DNA from: Adenophora triphylla var. japonica
Taxonomy: Eukaryota > Streptophyta > Magnoliopsida > Asterales > Campanulaceae
Assembly (NCBI GenBank): GCA_022495995.1
Contig: JAFEMH010000522.1
Coordinates: 321,001 to 385,000 of the forward strand
Length of the DNA: 64,000 nt
Direction of reading: 5' to 3'
Shown here: positions 36,162 to 46,852 of the stretch, piece after piece
How positions within the stretch are numbered: the first letter of the stretch is position 1
How the letters are laid out: every line of letters starts with the position of its first letter
Position numbers and translations under genes: made by a program
Notes under the pieces: generated by a model
Seen by the model: the letters and a program-made list of their open reading frames with translations, nothing else
What the model was told of the DNA's origin: nothing
Databases searched by the model: none

Positions 36162-38437
36162 ATGACCAATCCGTCGTCCGGCAGTCAAGGTGAGAGGAGT
36201 CAGCCGCTTCCTAGTTCCGGCACCCAAGGCAATCCATCTTTGAATTAGGAAGCTGTCAATTTGGAGCTAATATCCAACTTGGTCAATATGTTGAAGAAAG
36301 TGAATGACCGGTTGGATGCTCAGGAGCATACGAACACCATGATATTTAATGCCATTGATACCATGCGTAAAGGGAAGCAAACTTAAACTCAAGTATCTAC
36401 TCCATTTTCACCTTTGCATCCTAGATCTTTGTTTGGTACAGGTACAGGACCAAGCCATTTTGGAGATATCCCTATGTCCAGTACCTTGCCAGCAGAAAGC
36501 ACAATCATTACGTCCATTCCAATCACGCAACCAAGATTCAGCCTTACAGCTAGCCAACCTGTGTTGTCATCTTGCTATACCTATGCCACACCTTCGATGG
36601 GATAAACAGGGAGTTTCTTTAATGCTTTTGATACTTCTGCATCTCAATTTAATAATAATCCTCTTTTCGCAGAGAATCAACTTGTTAAGGAAATGCAGAC
36701 TATAAAAGATTTGCTTCGAAGCGTACCTGGAGTCAACTTGCCTTATCACCAAGTTTCTCCAACTTGCTATAACGAATCTCGTTTTGTTCCAGCAATAGCT
36801 AATGTAGAGATCCCAAAGAAATTTTCAGTCCCTCATATGAAGAAGTATGACGGGAGCACCGATCCAGCAGAGCATGTGTTACTGTATCAGGAATCGATGG
36901 ATATTATAAGTATCCCCCTGTTTTTAAAGAAGCATGTTTTTGTAGGGGCTTTGGCTCAACTTTGTCAGGATCAGCCTTAAAATGGCTAACAGGACTTCCT
37001 CTAAACTCTATTTCTTCTTATGCTCAACCTGTCAACATGTTTACTAATCAATTTTCGTGCAACAGGGCATTTGACAAATTGACTAGTGACCTTTACAGAA
37101 TTGTGCAACAGCCTAATGAGAGTCTTAAAGAATATTTGCACAGGTTTAACAAGGAGGCAGTGACCATACCCAGCTTGGATATGTCCACAGCTACGGAAGC
37201 ATTCCTTATAGGCTTGAGGAAGAACTCTCTATTTTATAATGAGTTGTTGATGACTCCTGCGAAACAACTTGAAGAAATCAGAACCAGAGCCTTGCATTTC
37301 ATCAGATTGGAGGATGACACCCTGGCAATGGAGAAGTCAACTGGGAGGACCCCTACTCCTCTATTTGAGCCCTCAGACAGAAAATCAAATTCCTATCATC
37401 ATAAGTCTAACAGGGGCAAACCCCCTATTAAATCTGAATATTCTAAAGTTCATTTTGTAGATGATGATCAAGATGAGGATGATAATGAATATCCTAAAAT
37501 TTCTGATTACTGCTTTTCTGTGAACATTGCAGGAGTCCTTTGCGCCATGGAAAATCTTGGAGATAAAGCAAGATGGCCTAAGAAGAGTGACAAGCCCACA
37601 ACTTGGAAGGATAAGTCCAAGTGGTGCGCATTTCATGAGGATTTTGGGCATACAACTGAGAATTGTTTTGCCTTGAGGAAGGAGACTGCTCATCTATTAT
37701 CAAAGGGTCTTCTTAAGGATTTGTTGGGTAAGAAGAGGGTCAGTGAGTCCAAAGAGGCTGATTTTGGGGAGCAGTCTAGACCCGAGAAAGTTGCACCCCC
37801 TCCAGCCACCAAGGTAGTAAATGTTATTTCAGGAGGATCCCATATTTGTGGTACAACTTATTCTGCAGCCAAACGTCATGCCAAGAGTTCTAAGGAGGAT
37901 CAGTCAGAACTGCCCTCAAGGTGTCGTGACTTCACAGATGGTCAAGTTATCTCCTTCGAAAATGAGGATAAGGATAACACGTTGGACCCCCATCATGATG
38001 GTCTAGTTGTCCAGGTGCAGATTGCTAATCGTGTGGTCAAGAGAATTCTGATTGATGGCGGCAGCTCAGTTAATATAATCTTCACTCATGCTCTGGAAGA
38101 GATGGGCATTCCTTTGTCTGAAGTTGTGAAGAATTCGTCCATACTGGTAGGGTTCAGTGGTGAAGTAAAGCAAACAGTCGGAGAAATCAAGTTGCCTATC
38201 TATTTGGAGGGTATGAATTCTATGGAAAGGTTTTGTGTGATTGAATGCTCATCCTCGTATAATGTCATTTTGGGAAGACCTTGGATCCACAACATGAAGG
38301 CCGTGCCGTCAACTTATCACCAGTGCGTCAAATTTCCAACACCTTGGGGTGTGGCCAAGTTGAAGGGAAATCAGCAGGTTTCTAAACAATGCTACAAGGT
38401 TAATATGAAAGCAAGTTCAGTCCCTCGTCAAGCATAG
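36162..38437 (+). pseudogene. E5 gag-pro
   Basis: ATG at 36162. In-frame stops at 36246, 36384 and 36603, then a one-base frame change near 36945; from 36962 the frame is open for 491 codons to the UAG at 38435. Domains in the open part: gag core (ALKWLTGLPL, YLHRFNKEAV, residues 1-120), a zinc knuckle CAFHEDFGHTTENC (about 222-235, CX2HX4HX4C), and retropepsin ILIDGGSSVNI (about 370) followed by VILGRPWIH. The N-terminal part has a coiled-coil-like segment (LVNMLKKVNDRLDAQEHT). Few lesions, so recently functional. Confidence 0.85.
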
Positions 38438-38443
38438 CAATTA
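38435..38443 (+). promoter_or_regulatory. E5 putative leaky stop at the gag-pro/pol junction
   Basis: GCA followed by TAG-CAA-TTA. Identical in sequence and place to 7664-7672 in E3. CAATTA fits the CARYYA readthrough context. The pol frame continues directly in phase after the UAG. Confidence 0.65.
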
Positions 38444-41044
38444 AAGAAAAAGGCCCAGGATGTTCTTGAAGCAGTGGAGCATGAGACGAAAAGTATTTCT
38501 GTTGATGAGTCAAACCCTGAGGCCCAAGTGCAAGTTGGTACAGATCTTCCATCCGAAATTGAGAAGGAGCTGATTGAGTTCTTGAAGAGTCAGAAATGTT
38601 GTTTTGCGTGGAAGCATGAGGATATGACAGGAATAAGCAAGGACATCATTACTCACAAGTTGAACATTGATCCAACCATCCGTCCTATCCACCAGAAAAG
38701 AAGAAAGTTTGCCCATGAGCGGAACCAGATTATAAAGGATGAAGTTGAGAGGCTTTTGAAGTCCAAGATGATCAGGGAAGTTCAATATCCAAGGTGGTTA
38801 GCTAATGTTGTGGTGGTAGAGAAGAGGAATGGCAAGTGGCGAGTATGCGTGGACTTCACAGACTTGAACAAGGCCTTCCCAAAAGATCCATTCCCTCTTC
38901 CTCATATTGATTCTCTAGTTGATGAGACAGCTGGCCACGATATCTTGACATTCATGGATGCGTCCTCAGGATTTCAGCAAATTCAAATGGAGCCCTCAGA
39001 TCAAGAGGATACAGCATTCATGACTCCGAAAGGTATATATTGTTATATTGCTATGCCATTTGGTCTTAAAAATGCAGGGGCAACTTATCAGAGGCTGGTG
39101 AACAAGATGTTCAAAGATCAACTTGGAAAGACAATGGAAGTCTACATAGATGACATGATAGTAAAATCCAAGCATATTGAAGATCACGTGGAGCATCTTG
39201 CTGAGGTGTTCAACATCTTGAAAGCCTTCAACATGAAACTTAATCCAGTAAAGTGCAATTTTGGTGTTAAAGCAGGAAAGTTCTTGGGCTATATGGTGAC
39301 TAAGAGAGGAATTGAAGCCAGTCCCGAACAGATTAAAGCTATCCTCAACTTGGAATCTCCCAAGAATATCAAAGACGTCCAAAGGTTGACAGGTAGAGTA
39401 GCTGCCCTAAATAGATTTATATTTAAATCATCTGATAAGTGCAGGTTATTCTATGAAGTGTTAAGAAAGAATAAACTCTTCCAATGGACTGACCAACATG
39501 AGGCAGCTTTTAAACAACTTAAAGAATACTTGATGATGTCACCCCTACTTGCTAAACTAGAACGTGGTGAACACCTTTATTTATATTTAGCTGTATCTGA
39601 GAATGCAGTTAGTGCAGTGTTGGTGAAAGAAATCCAAGGTGAACAGCATCCTGTTTATTATATAAGTAAGTCTTTACTAGATGCTGAAACAAGGTACTCT
39701 CATCTTGAAAAGTTAATTTTAGCCTTAACTACTGCTGCTACAAAACTGCGTCATTATTTTGAAACACATTCTATAACTGTTAGAACTAACTATCCTCTGA
39801 GAAATGTGTTGAGAACTCCGAGATGTCGAGCGAGATTGGCCAAGTGGTCGGTCAAGTTGAGCACGTATGACATTTCATATGAGCCAAGAACAGCTATCAA
39901 ATCTCAGGCTCTAGCCAATTTTGTAGCAGACTTTAGTCCAAGTTTGCAGGCCGAGGTGGAACTGGAAGTACAACAGCTTGAAGGTAAAACATTTCCTAGA
40001 TTTTGGACACTGTATACAGATAGAGCTTCAAATTCCAAAGGAATTGGCTTGGGAATAGTTCTGAAATCCCCTCAAGGCGATATCATACCTCAAGCTGTAT
40101 CTTGTGAATTCAATGCGACGAATAATGAAGCTGAGTATGAGGCTTTAATCATGGGTTTAACTACAACTTTAAGTTTAAATATTACTCATATAAATGTATA
40201 TGCTGATTCTCAATTGCTTGCTAACCATTTCAATGGCAGTTATATGGCGAAGCATTCCAAGATGACTCTGTATCTCCAACATGTTAAAGCTTTGGCTTCA
40301 AAATTCCTGTCATTCTCTTTGGAACAGGTCCCTAGAGAAGAGAATACAGAAGCGGACACATTGGCCAACTTGGGTTCAACTTGCAAGTCTATGTTGCATA
40401 CTAGTATTCCCATTATCTATGTTAAGTACCCGGTAATAGACCAAGTGGAGGAAACTCAAGAAGTTACTCAATCTAATGGGGCACAAGATACAAGTTCATC
40501 TTGGACCCAACCTATAATTGAGTTCCTTCTACTTGGAACTATTCCACCTGATATTAAGAATGCTAGATCTTTTAAAATGCGTACTTCAACTTTTGTTTTA
40601 ATAGATAATGTGTTGTTTAAGAAATCTTTTGCAGGACACTATTTGAGATGTATTGACAATAAGAAAGTTGAGCTCGTGCTAAGTGAAATCCATGAAGGAA
40701 CATGTGGAAATCATTCTGGTGGGAAAGCATTGGCATTGAAGGCCCTCAAGACTGGCTATTACTGGCCAACCATGAGTCAAGATGCAGTGAGCTATGTGCA
40801 GAAATGTGATGCCTGCCAGAGACACAGTAACATCTTGCATCAACCTACTGAACCTCTACACTCTATCGTCTCATCTTGGCCTTACATGCAATGGGGCATG
40901 GATATTGTGGGCAAGTTGCCTAAAGCCCCTGGAGGTAAAGTGTTCATGCTGGCAATGACTGGTTATTTCTCAAAGTGGATTGAGGCAAAGGCCTATGTGC
41001 AAGTAAGAGACAAGAAGGTAGTTTCATTTTTAAAGAAAATATAA
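38438..41044 (+). CDS. E5 pol: RT, two RNase H domains, integrase N-terminal part
   Basis: In frame with gag-pro through the UAG. There is an internal ATG at 38474, giving 856 codons. RT: WRVCVDFTDLNKAF (about 122-135), FMDASSGFQQI (first Asp, about 160), MPFGLKNAGATYQ, YIDDMIVKSK (about 224). The first RNase H (LYLYLAVSENAVSAVL) is followed by a second, Tat-type RNase H (LYTDRASNSKGIGLG; Gly after the catalytic Asp is Arg here; EAEYEALIMGL, VYADSQLL). The integrase zinc finger HEGTCGNH...CDACQRHS and the core start WGMDIVGKL follow. It ends early at 41044 because one A is apparently missing from an A run near 41035; the integrase continues in another frame. Confidence 0.9.
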   Translation, partial: QLKKKAQDVLEAVEHETKSISVDESNPEAQVQVGTDLPSEIEKELIEFLKSQKCCFAWKHEDMTGISKDIITHKLNIDPTIRPIHQKRRKFAHERNQIIKDEVERLLKSKMIREVQYPRWLANVVVVEKRNGKWRVCVDFTDLNKAFPKDPFPLPHIDSLVDETAGHDILTFMDASSGFQQIQMEPSDQEDTAFMTPKGIYCYIAMPFGLKNAGATYQRLVNKMFKDQLGKTMEVYIDDMIVKSKHIEDHVEHLAEVFNILKAFNMKLNPVKCNFGVKAGKFLGYMVTKRGIEASPEQIKAILNLESPKNIKDVQRLTGRVAALNRFIFKSSDKCRLFYEVLRKNKLFQWTDQHEAAFKQLKEYLMMSPLLAKLERGEHLYLYLAVSENAVSAVLVKEIQGEQHPVYYISKSLLDAETRYSHLEKLILALTTAATKLRHYFETHSITVRTNYPLRNVLRTPRCRARLAKWSVKLSTYDISYEPRTAIKSQALANFVADFSPSLQAEVELEVQQLEGKTFPRFWTLYTDRASNSKGIGLGIVLKSPQGDIIPQAVSCEFNATNNEAEYEALIMGLTTTLSLNITHINVYADSQLLANHFNGSYMAKHSKMTLYLQHVKALASKFLSFSLEQVPREENTEADTLANLGSTCKSMLHTSIPIIYVKYPVIDQVEETQEVTQSNGAQDTSSSWTQPIIEFLLLGTIPPDIKNARSFKMRTSTFVLIDNVLFKKSFAGHYLRCIDNKKVELVLSEIHEGTCGNHSGGKALALKALKTGYYWPTMSQDAVSYVQKCDACQRHSNILHQPTEPLHSIVSSWPYMQWGMDIVGKLPKAPGGKVFMLAMTGYFSKWIEAKAYVQVRDKKVVSFLKKI

Positions 41045-41736
41045 TTAGCAGGTTTGGCGTACCATCAGAGATCATATGTGATAATGGATCCCAATTCATA
41101 AGTAAGAAGACTAGAGATTTTTGTGCTCGTTGGGGCATCAAGCTGATCATGTCTACGCCTGTCCACCCTCAAGCCAATGGTCAAGCTGAATCAAGCAACA
41201 AGTTGATTGTCAACAACTTGAAGAAATGCCTAGATCAAAAGAAAGGAAAATGGGCTGAAGAATTTTCACATGTACTTTGGGCAGACAGGACCACTACAAA
41301 AGGGGCCACAGGTAGAACTCCATATTCCTTGGTATTTGGAGCAGAAGCTGTAATTCCAGTCGAGGTGACAATCCCAACAGCAAGGTATGGTTTATTAACT
41401 CAAGATGAAAATAATCTCTTGCTAACCCAAGATCTAGATACAATTGATGAGATCAGGGATTTAGCCAAGATAAGGATGGCAGCCTATCAACAACGGATTG
41501 CTAGATCTTACAACAAGAATGTCAGAATAAGAAGATTCCAGGTTGGTGATTTAGTTTTAAGAAAAGTATTTCAAAATACAAGAGAACTGAATGCAGGAAA
41601 ATTAGCTCCCAAGTGGGAGGGACCATATCTTATTGATGCTGAAGCTGGCAAAGGGGCATATTAGTTGTCAACCCCCAGTGGAGATAGGGTCCCTAGGAGT
41701 TGGAATGCCATTCATTTAAAGATCTATTTTATGTAA
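41045..41736 (+). pseudogene. E5 integrase C-terminal part
   Basis: Continues the integrase after the frameshift: IICDNGSQFISKK (second Asp), HPQANGQAESSNK (Glu, about 41165-41205), and the C-terminal part VRIRRFQVGDLVLRKVF. A TAG at 41662 interrupts it, after which RSWNAIHLK continues in frame to the TAA at 41734. Two lesions separate it from an intact gene. Confidence 0.9.
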
Positions 41737-42624
41737 GTCAAGTTGTTAACAACTAGACTTCTCAGGTATAATTTAATTTATGTCAAGTTCATTTGTGTGT
41801 TTCAATTCTCAATTTTATTGGAAATCCTTACTAACTTAAGCATCGAAGGGGTGTTAGCTACGCTAACACCCAATCCTAACATGAATTTGTTTTGCAAGGT
41901 ATACGACTTGAACAAGCGGAATAGGCTCAACATGTTAACACGCCAGTACGGCTCCGACATGTTGAGACCTAAGATGCAGCAGGTTGAACATGTTAACATG
42001 CCAGTACGGCTCCGACATGTTTGACCTGAGATAAAGAAGTTCAACATGTTAACATTCCAGTACGGCTCCAACATGTTGAAACTTTAGCTGGAGAGGGATG
42101 GAACATGTTGACACGCCAGGACGGCTTAGACTTGTTCTATTTCTTCAAACGACTTACCTCTGATCAAAGGTACATTTTACTTATGGTTAAAAGATTTACA
42201 TCTTTTCTAAAGAATTAAGGTTATGACACCTTCACCCGTGCACATGATTTCACACTTATTCAAGTTGTGACTATTGGTTGTAACATTGACATGTTACCTA
42301 CTGTTTATAACATCAGCATTTTATCTATTGAACAAACACAAGTATTTTTGAAGAGCCTTCTATAAAATTTCAAAATATTCCCAAAAGATTTCGCAACTAA
42401 TGGATAAGTTGGATAATCCAACAAGTCCCTTCAAACCTACGGAAAGCTTGGAGTACTAGACCAACCTAGTACCCCCAAATAAATTGTCTGGGCTCTTATG
42501 AGCCATTCCTTCCAAACTACTTAAAACATTTAAATTGTTCAAACATCTTGGCATGCTGCCGCTGGTGGTACAGTTGTCTCCTTCTCTTGATTATTCTCTT
42601 CAACTTGAGTCACCACTACGGTAC
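41737..42624 (+). repeat. E5 3' region with palindromic tandem repeat
   Basis: At about 41925-42130 a unit of 55-60 bp occurs four times: tcaacatgttaacacgccagtacggctccgacatgttga. Each unit begins and ends with the near-palindrome CAACATGTTA/G, so each could fold back. The rest of the stretch (42131-42624) has no gene or repeat that I can support. Confidence 0.75.
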
Positions 42625-44325
42625 TCAAACTTTGTTGGCATCATCAACCAGTTTGTCAATAGCTTCAAGTGAATTCACCTCCTCCCCATCCACCGGTTCG
42701 CGAATAAAGTCTTCTAGAGTTCTTTTCTCTTCCTCCAAATCCCAATTTGGAGCCTGCCCATCCTTGAACTCCTCCATGAGTTGAATCCTAGCCTCCAGCA
42801 GTGTCTTGGTTGCATTAAACTTGAAATCTTCCTTTGCTGCTTCAAGTTCCTTCAAATGACCCTCGTTTTCCTTCACCTTCTCAGTACAAACATCTGCCAA
42901 CTCCTTTCTCAAGGTCCCAATGACTTTCTTCAGTTTCTCTACCTCACTAGCATTTGTTTTGGCTTCTTTCTTTGAATCCTCAGCCTCATAACTGCATCTA
43001 GCCGCTTTGATTTTCAAAACATTGACTTGGTCCATAATAGGACTCATTATCTCTGAAACCTGCATGAAAGAAGTATTAATACTTTATAAATTATTTGGTA
43101 TAAGGTTCAAAATTTCCTTGTTTTACCTTGTCAACAAAATCTGTCATCAAAGCACCAAACTTCTCTCTCACCTTTTCCACATTCAAAACATCACTCACTT
43201 CCGTGGCTTCAGCCTCCATCAGTTTCCTTTTCTTTGTTTTATCCATCTTCTTGGATGCACTCACTTTAGAACTGGATACCATGGACTGGGGAGTTGGGGG
43301 CTTGCCCTCTTTTCTTATAGTCCTCTTTGCTTTAGCATCAGCAAGTAGGTCCGCGGCACTCACATTCGTCTTAGAACGAGTAGCTACAATAAAGGACATA
43401 GAATTAGAACAACTTGAAGGATTAGAATAATTTGAAGATAGGCAAAAACTTTAAGATGTTAATCAAACCTGTAGACATCTTTATAGAACCTGGCAGAGAC
43501 TCTTCTGGGTTAACTTCTTCTTCCAAACCCTCAACCTTTTCTGCGGAGAACAGGACAGGGAACGCTTTGAAAGACCCAACAAGTGGATCCAACTCAAAAA
43601 TCTTTTTCACGTTCTCTTCTGTCTTTTCTTGTTTTGGGAAGAGCATCTGCAATTGGGCGACTTCTACAAAGGAAAATTTAAGTTGGTTAAGGGTAAGGGT
43701 GCAAAAAATTTAAGAATGAGTGAAATCAAAGGAAATTTCCCCTACCTTGGGACCTCCACTTCGAAATTACACCAGCCTCTTGACCTAGGCTATCTTTCCT
43801 AGCAAAGAAAAACTTGTTTCTCCATCCTCGATTGGCAGGGTCATTGTTGGAATTCAAGATGGGATCACCACCTCTCTTAACTCTAAAGCAATACCTCCCA
43901 AGACCAAATACCCTTATCTCGGTAGTATAAGCCAACTCTTCTAGACCCACATCCAAACCAGTTTCCTCCTTCAACCTAACTAGGGTTTGTAAACACCTCC
44001 AACCTTGAGGCATAATCTGGGCATAATTAAGTTTGGCAGAAGTGAAGAACCTAGTAACTAAGTCCGAAAAAAGGAATTTTAGACCAATGATGAAAGGGTA
44101 TTCTGGGAAACATACCCATTTAGGGGAATAACACTCGGAGGTTAAGTTGGGATGGGTGAAGAAAATAGTTTCGGGTGGCAGTGCATGATTATTCTTAATG
44201 ATTTCCAGATCTGCCTCAGAAATCAAGCACTTTTCCTTATCAGGTTCTTTCAACAGATTTTGGGTTACGAAACCCTCAGGCAGACCTTCATCACTCTCGA
44301 TTATGATTAACTTCTTTCTTCCCAT
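42625..44325 (-). CDS. E5 antisense gene, intact, four exons: PF04195-like domain and coiled coil
   Basis: Exons on the minus strand: 44325-43746, 43663-43469, 43383-43127, 43059-42625 (580, 195, 257, 435 nt; 488 codons plus stop). All junctions are GT...AG (donors GTAGGG, GTTTGA, GTAAAA; acceptors TTTGTAG, TATTGTAG, ATGCAG), phases carry across every junction, and no stop occurs. Exon 1 has the PF04195-type pattern (LPPETIFFTHP, VCFPEYPFIIGLKFLFSDLV, YAQIMPQGWRCLQTL). Exon 3 is basic (KKMDKTKKRKLM), a possible nuclear signal. Exon 4 is a Lys/Glu-rich coiled coil with an acidic end. It lies antisense between pol and the 3' LTR, as known for Retand-like and other Tat elements. Function unknown; a nuclear DNA- or RNA-associated role is a guess. 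Confidence 0.8.
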
Positions 44326-44664
44326 TTTTTACAACTTGAGAAAATTATCAACAAGAAATTGAGAAGGGGACGAAGAACTCACCAGAATTTTTACTTGTTT
44401 TTCTTCTTGCGTTCCTCCTTGATCTCTCTCCAAAGAAAACCCTTTTGTTAAAGATTTTCTGTGAAAGGGAGAGTTGGGGAAGAAGGATTCTAATTTATTG
44501 AGAGAGGTTGTAAACGGTTGGAAGTCTAAAGAACCATCTTGACCTTTTCCTTGGAAATACGCAAAACCGTCCCATCAAACCTTTTTCATTAAAAACCGCC
44601 GTACACTCTATCCATTTTTGGCAAACTTTTTAAATTTTTGTCTCTTTATTCTTTATTTTAAAAT
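44326..44664 (-). other. E5 upstream region of the antisense gene
   Basis: Between the antisense ATG and the 3' LTR. AT-rich, no ORF. It must contain the antisense promoter and the PPT of E5, but no clean purine tract precedes the LTR. The GGTCCGTACGGACC motif is absent. Confidence 0.35.
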
Positions 44665-45245
44665 TCAACTTGTTTTCAACTTGCACATAACATCTTGGTA
44701 CTAACAACTTGAGTTCTCCTACTACATCTTGATCATCTTGCAGGTTGAATTATTGTTACATTAAACCTTACTTTTCAGGGAACGTGCCAATGGATTAGGA
44801 GACTGATTCAACGTCATTTCTTCAAGATATTATCCAGCAACGGACCACTCTCTCCTCCATCAACAAAGTGGCGAGAATATCTCAACAAAGCTCAACTTAT
44901 TTCTGAGATTTTTGGCCTGTTATTATCTTTATATTTTAGCCGTTATTAGAGGTATAAAAGGGGGATAACACCTGTATTTTACACACACAATCACACTAGC
45001 ATAAGCTCCCTTACATACGCTCCTAGTTTTGTACTCGAACTCAATCATTAATACACCTTTTGGTCAAGGCAGGTTCCTAAACCTCCCGGGGTTTTGTGCC
45101 GGCAAACAAGTTGTTCAAGGGCTTTCCCTAGTCAACAAATCCCTTGTGTTCATTACTATTTTATCCGATAATCATTGTACCCTGATTCTTATCTCTTTTG
45201 TCATTTTTCTTGTCATTGGTTGTACTTGTTGAAATTTGACCAAAA
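44665..45245 (+). repeat. E5 3' LTR
   Basis: Colinear with 35537-36118, about a dozen single-base differences. After ACCAAAA at 45245 the copies diverge (CAATTTGG in the 5' copy, GACTTTGC here). Confidence 0.85.
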
Positions 45246-45407
45246 GACTTTGCTTTACCTACTTTTCCTTCCTTTTGAACCCTTTTCTCGTGTTAACCAT
45301 TAACACACTTGCGGATTGCTCCTTTTGCATCTCTTGAATTAAGATCCTTCACCACAACATACATATTTTGCCTGGCTTGCACTTGGAACATTTCCTTTGT
45401 GCGTTGT
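45246..45407 (-). pseudogene. E2 copia gag piece between E5 and E6
   Basis: 162 bp left between two insertions. The minus strand reads as a decayed Lys-rich gag segment (MQKEQSASVLMVN, RKGFKRKEK) that would lead into the zinc knuckle at 35536. The rest of the copia gag and its 5' LTR are beyond the window. The last five bases, GTTGT (45403-45407), are the left copy of the E6 target site. Confidence 0.6.
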
Positions 45408-46838
45408 TGAAATTACCCGGATCCGAGAGGCAGCGCAATCGTGCCCCGGCATCTGGCATTTTCCCGCTTTGCAGCATTTTCGTTGGTGGAGGTGTCTCGC
45501 TGTGTTTTGCTTTGTAGAGTCGCCACGCCATTTTTATTATTAAGCCCAAAACATTGAAAAAGGGGCATCAGTTTAAAAATAATAATAAACTGTTTTTGTG
45601 TGATGAGATTTTGAGTTCGGAGGTCAGATGACTCCTCGGGAAGAGAATATTAGAATCTTAGAGCTCACCCGAGTCGCCTCGTAAAAACGAGTCTTTCGGA
45701 TACCCCTAATATTCTTTAAATGTTGTGTGTGTGTGTGTGTGCTTTTTTAAAAATGCATGATGTGTCGGATGTCTACATTTGTACACTGCGTATTGAAATG
45801 TATTGAAATAGTAATGGAAGGAAGCCTTACCAATGTTGGTTCGTGTCTGTCTTCCGCTGGGGAATAGTGTTTGAGGATGGAATAATGTTCCGGCACGGAC
45901 CGGGATTGCTTCGGGAGGGGCCGGTTGTCTTCGGACAGAGTTTCGGTGTGAGTTAAGATTGTATGCTGCGTTAGGGCAGAGCTTCGGCGTGCGTTGGGAT
46001 GGCAGGAGTCACTCGGACAGAGTTTCGGCGTGTGTTGGGATGGCAGGAGTCACTCGGGCAGAGTTTCGGCGTGGTTTGGGATCGCCGGTTTGACTCGAAA
46101 AGAGCCGGGATGCCTTGGAAAGACCAGGCAAGGCCTCGGAGTACCACGAGGGGCCTCAGAGTACCTCGAGAGTGCCTCGTGGCAGCGCGGGAGCGTCGAG
46201 GGAGCACTCGGGGAGATTTCGGAGCACCACGAGGGGGCTCGGAAGGCCTCGGAAGGATCCGAAAGGTGCAGAGATTGCCTCAAGAGGACTTAGAGGGGGA
46301 GCCTGAAGGCTTAGGGAGAGAAGAGAAGTGGGAGGTGTGAAAAATGATGGAGGGGGAGCCCTCTATTTATAGTAGGAGAAAATTGCAAAGAGGTCCGTAC
46401 GGACCTCCCAGGTTATCCAAATTTTTAGTTTTCCTCGATTTGAGGGAATCTGTGATAATGGTGAATATTCTGGAATTATGATGTCCCCTGTGCAAAGACG
46501 TCCGTACGGACCACCTCAGCATGCAAAGAGGTCCGTACGGACCAACCATGCATGAGGGTAATCATTTTCTCCGGGATTTGAGGGAATATTGTGGACTTTA
46601 AGGGGATTCAGTAATTATTAAAACAAAGAGGTCCGTACGGACCACTTATGCTTTTCCAATTTCCTGAAAATTCCCAAAAGGTCCTTTTGTCCCTTTTTAT
46701 CCCAGAAAGGCTCCTCCCTTGGTTTGGTTGAGGGTTTTTTGAGGGATTTGAGTGCCATAGGTCTTCGAGACTGTGTTTGTGAGTCTGCGGTGTTTCCCAT
46801 GTGCTCAGAAGAGGGTGATCCAGATTGAGGTACTTACA
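45408..46838 (-). repeat. E6 3' LTR
   Basis: 1431 bp. On the minus strand TGTAAGTACCTC...TAATTTCA. Holds four palindromes and a TATA box, and a GT microsatellite near 45724-45742. Confidence 0.95.
46364..46643 (-). promoter_or_regulatory. E6 3' LTR promoter: four palindromes plus TATA box
   Basis: Palindromes at 46392-46405, 46499-46512 (first base changed), 46530-46543 and 46630-46643. TATAAATA on the minus strand at 46371-46364. Same spacing as in both E4 LTRs. Confidence 0.75.
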
Positions 46839-46852
46839 GAAGCCCCTCAACG
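46839..46852 (-). promoter_or_regulatory. E6 polypurine tract
   Basis: Minus strand CGTTGAGGGGCTTC directly before TGTAAG of the 3' LTR. Confidence 0.65.

Larger units (their letters stand above)
35537..45245 (+). mobile_element. E5: Ty3/gypsy (Tat-like) element in the copia gag
   Basis: LTRs of about 580 bp (35537-36118, 44665-45245), tRNA PBS, gag-pro, leaky-stop-like UAG, pol, tandem repeats, intact antisense gene. The LTRs differ at about a dozen positions by eye (about 2 percent), so this copy is older than E3 by its LTRs. The exact ends are uncertain by about 6 bp, and I could not find a clean target duplication. Confidence 0.9.

Noticed and set aside
35537..45245. Target duplication of E5 as CAACT/GACTT
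   Set aside because: The two five-mers do not match, and the LTR boundary is ambiguous because tcaact precedes both copies.
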